Below, one piece after another: positions 15,511 through 23,777 of a DNA stretch of 39,516 nt. Every line of letters starts with the position of its first letter. Position 1 is the first letter of the stretch. The stretch spans positions 1 through 39,516 of the forward strand of contig JAURMI010000023.1 in assembly GCA_030830785.1 (NCBI GenBank). Reading direction: 5' to 3'. The position numbers and the translations under genes were made by a program. The notes below the pieces were generated by a model, which searched no databases, was not told the DNA's origin, and was given only the letters and a program-made list of their open reading frames with translations. The stretch comes from Crocinitomicaceae bacterium (lineage in GTDB: Bacteria > Bacteroidota > Bacteroidia > Flavobacteriales_D > Crocinitomicaceae).

Positions 15511-15541
15511 AAACCCGCAGATTTATCTGCGGGTTTTTGTG
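15511..15541 (+). terminator. Intrinsic terminator after the beta-helix lipoprotein gene
   Basis: There is a perfect 12-bp inverted repeat AAACCCGCAGAT (15511-15522) / ATCTGCGGGTTT (15525-15536), running into TTTTT. It would end or attenuate transcription between the lipoprotein gene and the TonB receptor gene. Confidence 0.85.
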
Positions 15542-15548
15542 CTTTAAA

Positions 15549-15579
15549 TTAACTAACAGCAAAATTTAACTAACAGCAA
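15549..15579 (+). repeat. Duplicated 14-bp leader element before the TonB receptor start
   Basis: TTAACTAACAGCAA occurs at 15549-15562 and again at 15566-15579 (period 17), ending two bases before the ATG at 15582. The core ACTAACAGCAAT (15569-15580) is perfectly complementary to ATTGCTGTTAGT at 18476-18487 in the gene's own 3' UTR. Confidence 0.7.
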
Positions 15580-15581
15580 TT

Positions 15582-18467
15582 ATGAAAATCACTTTATTAT
15601 TCACCTCATTAGTTTTATGTTCCTCGTTTTGGGCACAACTTGGTATCGTAAGGGGCAGTTTTTATGACCTCAATAATGCCGAAGCAATTCAAGAAGTTAA
15701 GGTTATTGCAAAAGGCACCACTTTTATGTGCCTATCTGACCTTGAAGGCAAATTTGAACTTCAGTGCGAAGCCGGAACCTATACGCTATATTTTAAAATT
15801 TCATCTTTTCAAAACGATAGCCTCGAAGGCGTTGTAGTACGTCCTGGGGAAATAACACTAATCGATGCATTTGGACTTGAACCTAAAGTACAGACCACCA
15901 AAGATTTTGTGGTAAAAAGAGAGCAAAGGCGCAACACTGAAGGAGCAATGCTTAGCATGAAACTCAAATCTCCTAATATGATTGATGGAATCTCGAGTGC
16001 AGCCTTCAAAAATACTGGAGACAATGATGCAGCTTCGGCCATGCGCCGCGTGACAGGTGTGTCAGTTAGCGACGGTAAATATGTATTTATTCGCGGAATT
16101 GGTGATCGTTACAATAAGACCCTTCTAAATGGCATGGATATACCAGGTTTAGATCCAGATAGAAATACCCTTCAAATGGATATTTTCCCGACCAATGTGA
16201 TTGACAACCTAATCGTCAATAAAACTTTTGTCCCGAACCTTCCTGCAGACTTTTCAGGAGGTGTGATAGATATCAATTTAAAAGGATTTTCTGATAAAAA
16301 AGTGACAAATATTTTTGTATCAGGCGGGTTCAATCCCAATTTTCACTTTAATAAAAATTACCTTACTTATGAGGTAGGTAAAACAGACTTCTTGGGCTTT
16401 GATGACGGAACTAGGGCCATCCCAGCAATTTCAAATATTCCGCTTTTTGCTCAAGTTGTTGGCAATCCGAATTCTACTATGGGGCAGCGGTATCAAGAAA
16501 TACTAGCTGCCTTTAACCCTAATCTTGCTGCATACAAACAAATGAGTTTGATGAATGGAGGCTTAGGATTTACACTTGCCAATCAAAAGAAAAAAGAGAA
16601 ACATACGATTGGTTACCAACTCGCTTTTAACTATTCTAACAATACAGAATATTATGACAAAGTTACCTACGGTCGGTTCGGACTCAGTGGTGATAATACT
16701 GTCAATGAAATGGAGCAACGGGTATTGCAAAGTGGTAGCCTTGGAATAAACAGTGTCTTAGGTGCTATTTTAGGTGGTGTAGCCATCAAAGGAAAACAAT
16801 ATAGAATTCAATTCAATGCTATTCATTTGCAGAATGGGGAATCGAGTGCGGGTATTTTTGACTATACCTCTACAGATCAAGGGGCAGATTTTTATTCTTT
16901 TCAACATAATTTAGCCTACAGTCAAAAAGGGCTAACCAACTTGCAACTAGCAGGCCTGCACCAGTCTGAGGATGGCAACTGGAAAATAGAATGGAGCTTG
17001 TCTCCAACACATTCTTCTATCAAAGACCCAGACAATCGCATTACGCGATATGAATACCGTGGAAACGGTTATGCAATTTCGACAGAAACTGGTTTTCCAG
17101 AACGTATTTGGAGAGATTTAAAAGAGAATAATTTATCTTCTAAGGTAGATGTAGAGCGAAAAATTAGGTTTTTAGATGAAAAAGCAAAATTAAAATTTGG
17201 ATTGGCCAACACCTTTAAATCGAGGGATTATATTATTCGTAATTTCATGATTAATGTACGGGGCGACGTGCCACTTACTGGAAACCCTGATGAACTTTTT
17301 ACCCAGGCCAATTTATGGCCTTATAACGGAGACATCACCACTGGTGTAACTTATGAAGCGCCATTTATTCCAATAAATCCTAACAAATTTAGTTCTTCAA
17401 TCACTAATACTGCTGCCTATGGTGCCTTGGAGTTTGAAATTTCCAAGCGCTTAAAATCAATCATGGGTCTGCGTTCAGAATATTATGTTCACCGATACAC
17501 AGGTCAAGATCAATTAGGTCAGAACATATTTAACAATCAAAAAGTACTTGAAAACTTAGGATTTTTCCCGTCAATAAATTTTGTTTACAGCCAAACAGAC
17601 GAACAAAATATTAGACTTTCATATAGTAAAACTATTGCAAGACCATCGTTCAAGGAATTGTCTTATGCAGAAATATATGACCCAATTACAGGACGCACCT
17701 TTATTGGTGGTTTATTTAAAGATTCATTATCTCCTACACAAGTTTTTTGGGATGGCCATTTAGTGAGTACAGATATTCATAATTTTGATTTGCGATACGA
17801 AATAATGCCTAAAAAAGGGAAGACTTTTTCGGTATCTGCTTTCTACAAAAAATTCATCAATCCTATTGAAATCATTCAATATGCAGTCCAAGATGGATCC
17901 TTTCAGCCGCGAAATGTTGGCAATGGCCAAGTGCTTGGCGGAGAGTTAGAATATCGATCAGACTTGAAATTCATCTCAGAAAAACTCAAGCATATTGATA
18001 TCGTGTCCAACCTAACTATTGTGGATTCAAAGATTCAACTCAATGCCATAGAATACCAAACACGAGTTGACAATGCCAGAGAAGGTCAAATTATTGATGA
18101 TTATAGAAAAATGGCCGGTCAGGCGCCATACGTGATTAACGCAGGTTTGATTTACGATCCTAAGAAAAAAGATGGTTTATTGGACAAATTTGAAATGGCT
18201 GTCTTTTATAATGTTCAAGGCCCAACGCTGTATTTTGTTGGAAATGTAGATAGGCCAGATGTCTACACCGTGCCATTTCATTCTGTTAACCTAAGCATCA
18301 ACAAAAGATTTGGGGAGGATGAAAAATTTGATTTTAGTCTTCGCGTCAACAATTTATTAAATGATGCAACAGAACTTGTATATCATTCATTTGGCGCCAA
18401 AGACCAATATTTTACACAAATATATCCAGGTGTACTCACAACTTTAAAGCTCACCTGGAATCTATAA
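15582..18467 (+). CDS. TonB-dependent outer-membrane receptor
   Basis: This 961-residue outer-membrane transporter is energised through TonB. The order of parts is a signal peptide (about 1-19, ending '..SFWAQ'), a carboxypeptidase regulatory-like beta-sandwich (about 22-105: 'GIVRGSFYDLNNAEAIQEVKV'-type start, Gly/Thr strands), a plug domain (about 130-240) and a 22-strand barrel ending in the aromatic-terminated 'TTLKLTWNL'. The plug shows 'RRVTGVSVSDGKYVFIRGIG', 'LLNGMDIPG' and 'SGGVIDINLKGF' in the expected spacing. The last residues alternate polar and hydrophobic, as needed for BAM recognition. Its partner is the beta-helix lipoprotein upstream. Leader and 3' UTR carry complementary elements that may control translation. 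The substrate is unknown. Confidence 0.93.
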   Translation: MKITLLFTSLVLCSSFWAQLGIVRGSFYDLNNAEAIQEVKVIAKGTTFMCLSDLEGKFELQCEAGTYTLYFKISSFQNDSLEGVVVRPGEITLIDAFGLEPKVQTTKDFVVKREQRRNTEGAMLSMKLKSPNMIDGISSAAFKNTGDNDAASAMRRVTGVSVSDGKYVFIRGIGDRYNKTLLNGMDIPGLDPDRNTLQMDIFPTNVIDNLIVNKTFVPNLPADFSGGVIDINLKGFSDKKVTNIFVSGGFNPNFHFNKNYLTYEVGKTDFLGFDDGTRAIPAISNIPLFAQVVGNPNSTMGQRYQEILAAFNPNLAAYKQMSLMNGGLGFTLANQKKKEKHTIGYQLAFNYSNNTEYYDKVTYGRFGLSGDNTVNEMEQRVLQSGSLGINSVLGAILGGVAIKGKQYRIQFNAIHLQNGESSAGIFDYTSTDQGADFYSFQHNLAYSQKGLTNLQLAGLHQSEDGNWKIEWSLSPTHSSIKDPDNRITRYEYRGNGYAISTETGFPERIWRDLKENNLSSKVDVERKIRFLDEKAKLKFGLANTFKSRDYIIRNFMINVRGDVPLTGNPDELFTQANLWPYNGDITTGVTYEAPFIPINPNKFSSSITNTAAYGALEFEISKRLKSIMGLRSEYYVHRYTGQDQLGQNIFNNQKVLENLGFFPSINFVYSQTDEQNIRLSYSKTIARPSFKELSYAEIYDPITGRTFIGGLFKDSLSPTQVFWDGHLVSTDIHNFDLRYEIMPKKGKTFSVSAFYKKFINPIEIIQYAVQDGSFQPRNVGNGQVLGGELEYRSDLKFISEKLKHIDIVSNLTIVDSKIQLNAIEYQTRVDNAREGQIIDDYRKMAGQAPYVINAGLIYDPKKKDGLLDKFEMAVFYNVQGPTLYFVGNVDRPDVYTVPFHSVNLSINKRFGEDEKFDFSLRVNNLLNDATELVYHSFGAKDQYFTQIYPGVLTTLKLTWNL

Positions 18468-18475
18468 GTTTTCTG

Positions 18476-18487
18476 ATTGCTGTTAGT
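18476..18487 (+). promoter_or_regulatory. 3' UTR element complementary to the TonB receptor leader
   Basis: ATTGCTGTTAGT lies 8 bases after the receptor stop codon and before its terminator. It is the exact reverse complement of 15569-15580, next to the start codon, and of 11 bases of the first leader copy. RNA pairing is an inference. Confidence 0.5.
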
Positions 18488-18492
18488 CAGAT

Positions 18493-18517
18493 GAGGGGGG
18501 CAACCCCCTCTTTTTTT
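18493..18517 (+). terminator. Intrinsic terminator after the TonB receptor gene
   Basis: The stem is GAGGGGG (18493-18499) / CCCCCTC (18504-18510) with a 4-base loop, followed by seven T. This is a strong GC stem in AT-rich DNA and a clear rho-independent terminator. Confidence 0.88.
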
Positions 18518-18533
18518 GTTCATAATTTGGTAT

Positions 18534-18541
18534 TATTTTTG
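18534..18541 (+). promoter_or_regulatory. -7 promoter element of the 18549 lipoprotein gene
   Basis: TATTTTTG fits TAnnTTTG and ends 7 bp before the ATG, so the leader would be only a few bases. The 19 bp at 18526-18544 are identical to 25423-25441 before another lipoprotein gene. Confidence 0.6.
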
Positions 18542-18548
18542 TTTTTAG

Positions 18549-19223
18549 ATGAAAACGAAGTACTTATTACAAATTTTAACCACAATATTACTCCTTCATG
18601 CCTTAAGTGCGTGTGTTGCCGTACAAGAAATTGGTAATGTTGTTGAAGTTTCGCAACAACACGAGCGCATTGCAGTAGTACCAATACAAGCTGCCTTAGA
18701 ACGTAAATTATGGATGAGCACCGATAAATACAACGAACTCTGCCAACTAAAGAGTGAAGAAACACAACAGCGCATATACCGCTTTTTAGAATTTTACAGT
18801 CGAAGTGGTGCCTTACACGCAGAAATGATGACTCCAGATGAGGTCAATTCCATACTGCACGGTGCAAATTATCCTAATACGAATTTATCCAATGTCGAAT
18901 TGTGCAGTTTACTTCATGTGGATGCAATTATTTTTGGCAATATTCAAGTTTGGGAACCTGTTGATGAAGTTACTGCACTAATGTTAAATTCTGCGACACA
19001 AAATGGACAAATTATTACCAATATCGTTCAATTAAGCCTATCGCTATATGATGCAAAAAGAGGCGAACAAATTTGGAATGGGCAAGAAACTATGCATGGA
19101 CAGTTGGGCTCATTTAAAGACAATATGCAACGTCAAATATGCCGCAGGGCTGTTCGAAATCTACCCTACAACATTAAAAAACGACGTTATAAAAAAGCCT
19201 ACCAAACGCTCAATGGTTTTTAA
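18549..19223 (+). CDS. CsgG/LpoB-like lipoprotein
   Basis: This 224-residue protein has a lipoprotein signal (lipobox 'LSAC', Cys about 21). The mature part begins with 'RIAVVPIQAAL', a first strand typical of the CsgG/LpoB/TolB-N/DUF799 group. It then has a helical region and 'LLHVDAIIFGNIQVWE', matching the strand where these proteins place A-D-(A/Y)-I/V-(I/L)-x-G. Near the end 'LSLYDAKRGEQIWNGQET' matches 'A.L.D..TGE.lW....'. Related lipoproteins assemble on the inner face of the outer membrane; LpoB activates a penicillin-binding protein and CsgG forms a secretion pore. Which role applies here is unknown. It follows the TonB receptor terminator and has its own promoter. Its end overlaps the end of the convergent 19220 gene by 4 bases. 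Confidence 0.75.
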   Translation: MKTKYLLQILTTILLLHALSACVAVQEIGNVVEVSQQHERIAVVPIQAALERKLWMSTDKYNELCQLKSEETQQRIYRFLEFYSRSGALHAEMMTPDEVNSILHGANYPNTNLSNVELCSLLHVDAIIFGNIQVWEPVDEVTALMLNSATQNGQIITNIVQLSLSLYDAKRGEQIWNGQETMHGQLGSFKDNMQRQICRRAVRNLPYNIKKRRYKKAYQTLNGF

Positions 19224-20500
19224 TTTGAAAAGTAATTTTCAAAATAGGCTTTGTTCAAAATAGCATAGTTCAAACTATTTCTAATTTTTAAATGTTCAGC
19301 CCATAGCTCTTGCTGATTCTTAGCATTGAATTGTTTGGCAATGTGAAAATTAAAAAAGGTTGAATATAATTCAACGAACTCACGGTAGCCATGTCTGATA
19401 TAATGAAATGGTATTTGAGAAAGGATATTTTTCGCTTTTGTATATTGATTTGCTTGTATAGCTACCGAAACTTGGAAAACTTTATGCACTGCAACCTGAG
19501 AAATGTGATACCAATATTTGATGTCGTTGACAATGTTTTGATTCGCCATTACAAATTCCATTAAAGCAACATCTCTGGTTACTAAACACTGAAGAGAGGG
19601 CTCAAATAACAATTCATTGGCAAATTGAGGCTGGGCATTCAAACGCTTTTGCATTTTTTGCAATAAGACTTTTTTTTGCTTTTGATTTTCTGCAAAAATC
19701 ACTTTTAATCCGAAAATTCGACCAAATAAAATCGGATGTTGATCGGTCGATAATGTCGGAATCTTTTGTTTTAAATCTATGTTAAACGGCTCATTCACTA
19801 AATACCTACGCCATAATTCGATACAATGAATAAATAGCTGACTTTCTTTATCTATTTTTTCTAGTTTATATAAGAAGTGAACCCATTTTCCATATTTACC
19901 ATTGAGACTTTTATAATCGACAAAAATTTTAAAAACCATATCTCGAAAATTGGCTTCTCGAAGCAATTGCTTTTCAATTTCAAAATCACTAAAATTTCTG
20001 AAAACCATTCCTATTAGCACCCCAATTTGAGCTACATCGTCGTAGGGTAATTTGTTAAAATTAAATTCTTCATCACGAAATATTGCTAATAATGCCTTGA
20101 GATCTTTACGATAAATTAGCTCTCTAACAACGATAGTAAACGACAATGTAAACTGCTCATTTCTTCTCCGTCGAAAGCGCAATAATTCTAATAGTGCTGT
20201 TGTGTCGTTGCGTGAAAGTATGACATACAAATTTTCCCAAGATGGCCAAATATCTACTTCAGAAAAACGTTGGCAAAAATCTTTATAAGAATGAAAAGCA
20301 CAATAAACAGCCAATTGGTTTAATGTGCTTTCACGCGTATTTCGATTTTCAGCCAAACCATATAATCGCCGCAATGTATTATAGGAAAGCACAGCACCTG
20401 TTTTGACATATACATCATGAGCTAGCGCCTCGCAATCACCGCGATTTACAATTTTCCTGCTAAAAGTTTTTTCTACTTCAGATTTTAATTCATCAATCAT
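19220..20500 (-). CDS. Large protein with N-terminal HTH-like region, unknown function
   Basis: This 426-residue cytoplasmic protein has no signal or membrane segments. The first ~75 residues ('CEALAHDVYVKTG..LSYNTLRRLYGL' and later 'RESTLNQLAVYCAFHSYKDF') have the helix spacing of a DNA-binding HTH, with Y-N-T-L-R-R-L-Y as a recognition-helix-like stretch. The remaining ~340 residues are all helical with many paired aromatic residues, similar to TPR-like alpha-solenoids. I have seen this N-terminal pattern in uncharacterised Bacteroidota proteins but cannot give it a family name. Its promoter (TACATTTG, minus strand) lies 4 bp before the ATG and is covered by three TGATACAT boxes, the third including the start codon. 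That makes autoregulation plausible. Confidence 0.7.
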   Translation of the reverse strand: MIDELKSEVEKTFSRKIVNRGDCEALAHDVYVKTGAVLSYNTLRRLYGLAENRNTRESTLNQLAVYCAFHSYKDFCQRFSEVDIWPSWENLYVILSRNDTTALLELLRFRRRRNEQFTLSFTIVVRELIYRKDLKALLAIFRDEEFNFNKLPYDDVAQIGVLIGMVFRNFSDFEIEKQLLREANFRDMVFKIFVDYKSLNGKYGKWVHFLYKLEKIDKESQLFIHCIELWRRYLVNEPFNIDLKQKIPTLSTDQHPILFGRIFGLKVIFAENQKQKKVLLQKMQKRLNAQPQFANELLFEPSLQCLVTRDVALMEFVMANQNIVNDIKYWYHISQVAVHKVFQVSVAIQANQYTKAKNILSQIPFHYIRHGYREFVELYSTFFNFHIAKQFNAKNQQELWAEHLKIRNSLNYAILNKAYFENYFSN

Positions 20501-20526
20501 GTATCAAATGTATCATAAATGTATCA
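20499..20526 (-). promoter_or_regulatory. Triple TGATACAT box over the promoter and start codon of the 19220 gene
   Basis: The minus strand carries TGATACAT at 20526-20519, 20515-20508 and 20506-20499. The middle copy supplies the first half of the -7 element TACATTTG (20512-20505), and the last copy contains the ATG. A protein bound here would block the promoter. A similar pair occurs at 24370-24388. Confidence 0.5.
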
Positions 20527-20820
20527 ATTTTTATTATTTCATTTTAGATATTCACAAAAAAAACGCAAAAAAAATAGAAAATATGATCGAAACAATCAAA
20601 CCGTTATTAAACCCAATTTAATGACATCCGTTTTACTCTAGATAATCAAATTCGCATAGAATCAATTGCCTTTTATCGTTGGTGCACCTTGCTGTTTTTC
20701 AATGGTTCTTTAAAATCAACTTTGAAATCAAAATGCAGATAGATATTGGCTAATTAGTTCGTGTCAAGAATATTTTATAACTTGTTGTTTCAATCTAGAA
20801 AATTTTTTATTTAAAATTCA
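20527..20820. other. Intergenic region between the HTH-like gene and the SPFH operon
   Basis: This is about 295 AT-rich bases between divergent genes. It should contain the promoter of the operon starting at 20821, but only weak matches (such as TAACTTGT near 20779) are seen. No gene, RNA family or clear hairpin was recognised. A small run of A and C/A tracts occurs near 20555-20580. Confidence 0.4.
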
Positions 20821-21621
20821 ATGTATAACGAACAAATTGAAAATTTAATCAACCTGGCTTTGGCCGATGGTGAAATAACCGAAAAAGAAAAACAAATTCT
20901 TTTTAAGAAGGCAGAATCTTTAGGTATTGACCTCGATGAATTCGAAATGGTATTGGAAGCCAAACTGTATGAACGTAAAGGAGCAAACAAGGCCGCGAAT
21001 ACAGATCAAAAACCTGCTGAACCAAAATCTGATAAATTGGGAGACGTAAAAAAATGTCCTGCTTGCGGGGCAATTACGGCATCATTTACCGTTCGATGTG
21101 ATGAATGTGGCACAGAATTTAGAAATGTAGATGCTTCGCAGAATATTACCAAGTTTTTTGAAAAATTAAATGAGCTCGAAGCAAGTAGAGATGAACATCT
21201 TTTTAATTCTGAAAAACTCAGTGGTGAAATGGGCTGTGGCACGATGTTTAAATGGTTCTTCTTCTATCCTATTCTTGTTCCGTATAATGTCATTATCTTC
21301 TTGATTAATAAGTCCAAACCGCCAAAGTGGTCCACAACCGATGTGCGTAAGGAAGAGATGATAATTAATTTTCCAGTACCTAATTCTAAAGAAGAAATAA
21401 TTGAATTTATTACACTTTCGATTAGTAAAATTCAGGTAGTTACTTTAATCAATCGCTTTAGCGAAGAAGGCAAATACATTAACAAATGGAATTCCATTTG
21501 GCGTAAAAAAGCAGAACAAGTTTATACAAAAGCCAAACTTTCCATGTCAAATGATAAAAGCACAATATCGCTCATTGAAGATTTACTTACGGAAGTGAAA
21601 ATTTTAAAACCAAAAAAATAA
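20821..21621 (+). CDS. TerB-like / zinc-ribbon membrane protein, first gene of the SPFH operon
   Basis: This 266-residue protein has three parts. Residues 1-50 look like a TerB/DjlA-type helical domain ('NLALADGEITEKEKQIL' is the typical acidic A-D-G-x-I-x-x-x-E motif). Residues 79-96 form a zinc ribbon, C-P-A-C-G ... C-D-E-C-G. Residues about 142-163 form one or two membrane-inserted segments ('FKWFFFYPILVPYNVIIFLIN'). A charged helical tail of about 100 residues follows. TerB domains occur in tellurite/stress modules and zinc-ribbon membrane proteins accompany SPFH proteins in B. subtilis (YdjG), so a role in a membrane-stress complex is inferred. The next gene starts 1 base after the stop, showing an operon. 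Confidence 0.75.
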   Translation: MYNEQIENLINLALADGEITEKEKQILFKKAESLGIDLDEFEMVLEAKLYERKGANKAANTDQKPAEPKSDKLGDVKKCPACGAITASFTVRCDECGTEFRNVDASQNITKFFEKLNELEASRDEHLFNSEKLSGEMGCGTMFKWFFFYPILVPYNVIIFLINKSKPPKWSTTDVRKEEMIINFPVPNSKEEIIEFITLSISKIQVVTLINRFSEEGKYINKWNSIWRKKAEQVYTKAKLSMSNDKSTISLIEDLLTEVKILKPKK

Positions 21622-21622
21622 T

Positions 21623-22963
21623 ATGGGACTTTTCTCAAAAAAACAAGAAGGTGGGTTCATGGATGTTATCCGCTGCGATGAACACGAATATTTAGTTTGG
21701 AAATGGAGACCTGCTGGTGAGGCCAACTCAACAAAAAAAGAAAATGCAATTCGCTATGGAAGCAACCTTCGTGTAAAAGATGGGGAAATGGCTGTATTTG
21801 TTTACCAACAAAAAGAAGGTTCGATGCAAGATTACATTATCGGGCCCTTTGACCAAACCATTAAAACGGCCAATTTTCCTATTTTGTCGAGCATCGTAGG
21901 TGCAGCTTTTGGCGGTGCATCACCTTTTCAAGCAGAAATTTATTTTATCAATTTGGCCAATAATGTGCCTATTAAATTTGGCGTGCCGTACTTTAATATC
22001 TCTGATTCGAGATTGCCTGACTTTCCAGTTCCGATGGCTGTCAGGGGGCAAATTATTTTCAATATCACTGACTATAAATTATTTATAAAAAATACACGTC
22101 TCATCAATTTTGAATTAGAAGATTTTAAAAATTTAATTAAATCCGCCTTAACTAGTTCGATTAAATCCGGAGTGATGAATATCAACAGGACCAACCCATT
22201 AAATTTAGTTCAAATTGAAGAAAATTTAGACTTTATTAATGAGACGCTCACATCTAAATTGTCTGAAACCTTTAGCCAAGATTTTGGTGTAAATCTTAAA
22301 AGATTGGATATAGACACACTTGAATTAGATCAAGAAAGCGAAGGGTTCCAAAAACTTTTAACCGCAACACGCGAACAACAGGCAAAAACCATATCTGCGC
22401 AAACAGATGTGAATATTCAGAATCTGAACGATATGCAACAGATTAATGCCAAAAATCTTGAAGATACCCTTAAAGTACAAAGAGAAGAGGCGCAAAGAGC
22501 ACAAAGATTGCAAACAGAAACCAATTTTATGGGAGCACATGCCCTTGATCAACAAGCCGATGTTTTAAAAACAGCAGCCAATAGCCTTGGCGAAATGGGC
22601 AACATGGGTGCTGGCGGTGGTGGCATGAATCCTGCAGGAATGATGACCGGAATGGCCATGGGTGGTGCCATGGGTGGTCAAATGGCAGGAATGATGAATC
22701 AAATGGGGCAAAATATGAATCAACAACAAAATACCCCTCCACCTCCACCACAATTGTTGTACAATGTATCGATAAATGGGCAATCCACGGGGCCTTTCAA
22801 CGTTGCTCAACTTCAACAAATGATTCAAAACGGACAACTCAATGTGAATACACATGTTTGGAAGCAAGGAATGGCAAATTGGGAGTTAGCAGGCAATGTG
22901 CAAGAACTTGCAAGTCTATTTAATGCAACTCCGCCACCACCACCCCCGCCCCCGTCAACTTAA
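21623..22963 (+). CDS. SPFH-domain protein (YdjI/virion-core-like) with C-terminal GYF_2 domain
   Basis: This 446-residue protein begins with an SPFH/band-7-like domain of the YdjI or 'virion core protein' type (about 10-240). The early 'VIRCDEHEYLVWKWRP', 'NLRVKDGEMAVFVYQQ' and 'GPFDQTIKTANFPIL' stretches are typical of that branch. A coiled coil (about 245-300, Gln/Glu-rich) and a Gly/Met-rich linker follow ('GAGGGGMNPAGMMTGMAMGG'). The GYF_2 domain (about 373-430) has 'GPFNVAQLQQMI' and 'VWKQGMANWELA', and the tail is proline-rich. SPFH proteins form oligomeric rings on membranes; YdjI recruits PspA in B. subtilis. GYF domains usually bind proline-rich peptides, and two polyproline runs are in this very protein, so self- or partner-binding is possible. 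It is the second of four tightly packed genes. Confidence 0.88.
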   Translation: MGLFSKKQEGGFMDVIRCDEHEYLVWKWRPAGEANSTKKENAIRYGSNLRVKDGEMAVFVYQQKEGSMQDYIIGPFDQTIKTANFPILSSIVGAAFGGASPFQAEIYFINLANNVPIKFGVPYFNISDSRLPDFPVPMAVRGQIIFNITDYKLFIKNTRLINFELEDFKNLIKSALTSSIKSGVMNINRTNPLNLVQIEENLDFINETLTSKLSETFSQDFGVNLKRLDIDTLELDQESEGFQKLLTATREQQAKTISAQTDVNIQNLNDMQQINAKNLEDTLKVQREEAQRAQRLQTETNFMGAHALDQQADVLKTAANSLGEMGNMGAGGGGMNPAGMMTGMAMGGAMGGQMAGMMNQMGQNMNQQQNTPPPPPQLLYNVSINGQSTGPFNVAQLQQMIQNGQLNVNTHVWKQGMANWELAGNVQELASLFNATPPPPPPPPST

Positions 22964-22977
22964 CTAAATCAATTAAA

Positions 22978-23322
22978 ATGGAAGATAATTTTTTTGCTGT
23001 AGATAGACTCGTTGAATTTGGATTGAGTATGGCCGTTGCTCAACAAATGATTCAATCAATGAATCAATCATTAGATCAAATGAAAGTTGCTGGTCCGCGT
23101 CCTGCTCAAAATGCAGCCCAACCAGATATTTATTATGCCATCATCGAAGAAAAACAAGCGGGGCCATTTACAGAACAACAAATGATGAGTCTGATAAATG
23201 ACAAAAAGGTGACCAAGAGTTCCTATGTATGGAAACCCGGTTTGGCAAATTGGTTATTGGCCGAACAAATGCCTGAAATATTAAAGCTTGTCGTTTTGAG
23301 CCCCCCACCGTTTATTAAATAA
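22978..23322 (+). CDS. Small GYF_2-domain protein
   Basis: This 114-residue protein lies 14 bp after the SPFH gene. Its C-terminal ~60 residues form a GYF_2 domain homologous to that at the end of the SPFH protein: 'YYAIIEEKQAGPFTEQQMMSLI' (cf. 'GPFNVAQLQQMI') and 'SSYVWKPGLANWLLAEQMPEI' (cf. 'THVWKQGMANWELA'). The N-terminal ~45 residues are a Met/Gln-rich helix with no known match. It ends in a short proline run (PPPF), a possible GYF ligand. No membrane segment is seen. It looks like a duplicated, separately encoded copy of the SPFH partner's domain, presumably binding the same complex. Confidence 0.8.
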   Translation: MEDNFFAVDRLVEFGLSMAVAQQMIQSMNQSLDQMKVAGPRPAQNAAQPDIYYAIIEEKQAGPFTEQQMMSLINDKKVTKSSYVWKPGLANWLLAEQMPEILKLVVLSPPPFIK

Positions 23323-23328
23323 TTAGAA

Positions 23329-23673
23329 ATGAAAATCAATAGTTTTATCACCCTCATTTGTATAGCAATCAGTGCTTTATTGGCCTATGGTCTATATTCT
23401 ATTTTTAGTGCAGAGAACAAATTGGTAATCGCCGCAGGAGGTTTTGTTTGTTTTTTGAGCACCTTAATTATGGCTTTGGCAGTTAACATGGATTCATCAC
23501 GCTCAACAATGAATATTCGCGCCTTATCTTTTAGCTTCTTTGTATTGTTGCTCATTGGCCATATTATTTTTGCATACTTCAAGGTGTCGAACCCAATTTA
23601 TATCATTTGTGCGGGTATCTTGCTTTGTATTTTTCTTATTGTGGTATATGGAATTAGAAAATCTGGTCAATAA
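23329..23673 (+). CDS. Small four-helix integral membrane protein
   Basis: This 114-residue protein is almost entirely hydrophobic, with four predicted membrane helices at about 5-26, 31-53, 67-85 and 88-110. It has a short loop 'NMDSSRSTMNIR' between the second and third. No family was recognised. It starts 6 bp after the GYF gene and is the last gene before a strong bidirectional terminator, so it belongs to the TerB-SPFH-GYF operon. A membrane anchor or partner for the SPFH/GYF proteins is the simplest guess. Confidence 0.72.
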   Translation: MKINSFITLICIAISALLAYGLYSIFSAENKLVIAAGGFVCFLSTLIMALAVNMDSSRSTMNIRALSFSFFVLLLIGHIIFAYFKVSNPIYIICAGILLCIFLIVVYGIRKSGQ

Positions 23674-23726
23674 ATGACTCATTAAAATAATTGTATTGTT
23701 TATTAGATTTTTTTATTTTAGAAATA

Positions 23727-23758
23727 AAAAAAAAGCGCCATCTCTGGCGCTTTTTTTT
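23727..23758. terminator. Bidirectional intrinsic terminator
   Basis: Eight A plus GCGCCA (to 23740), the loop TCTC and TGGCGC plus eight T (23745-23758) give a perfect stem with A/T tracts on both sides. It ends the SPFH operon on the plus strand and the acidic lipoprotein gene on the minus strand. Confidence 0.9.
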
Positions 23759-23777
23759 ATTGATTAAAAGCAATAAT

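Noticed and set aside
22565..22867. Minus-strand frames rich in His and Pro opposite the SPFH gene
   Set aside because: These are shadows of the Gly/Met- and Pro-rich linker of the SPFH protein.
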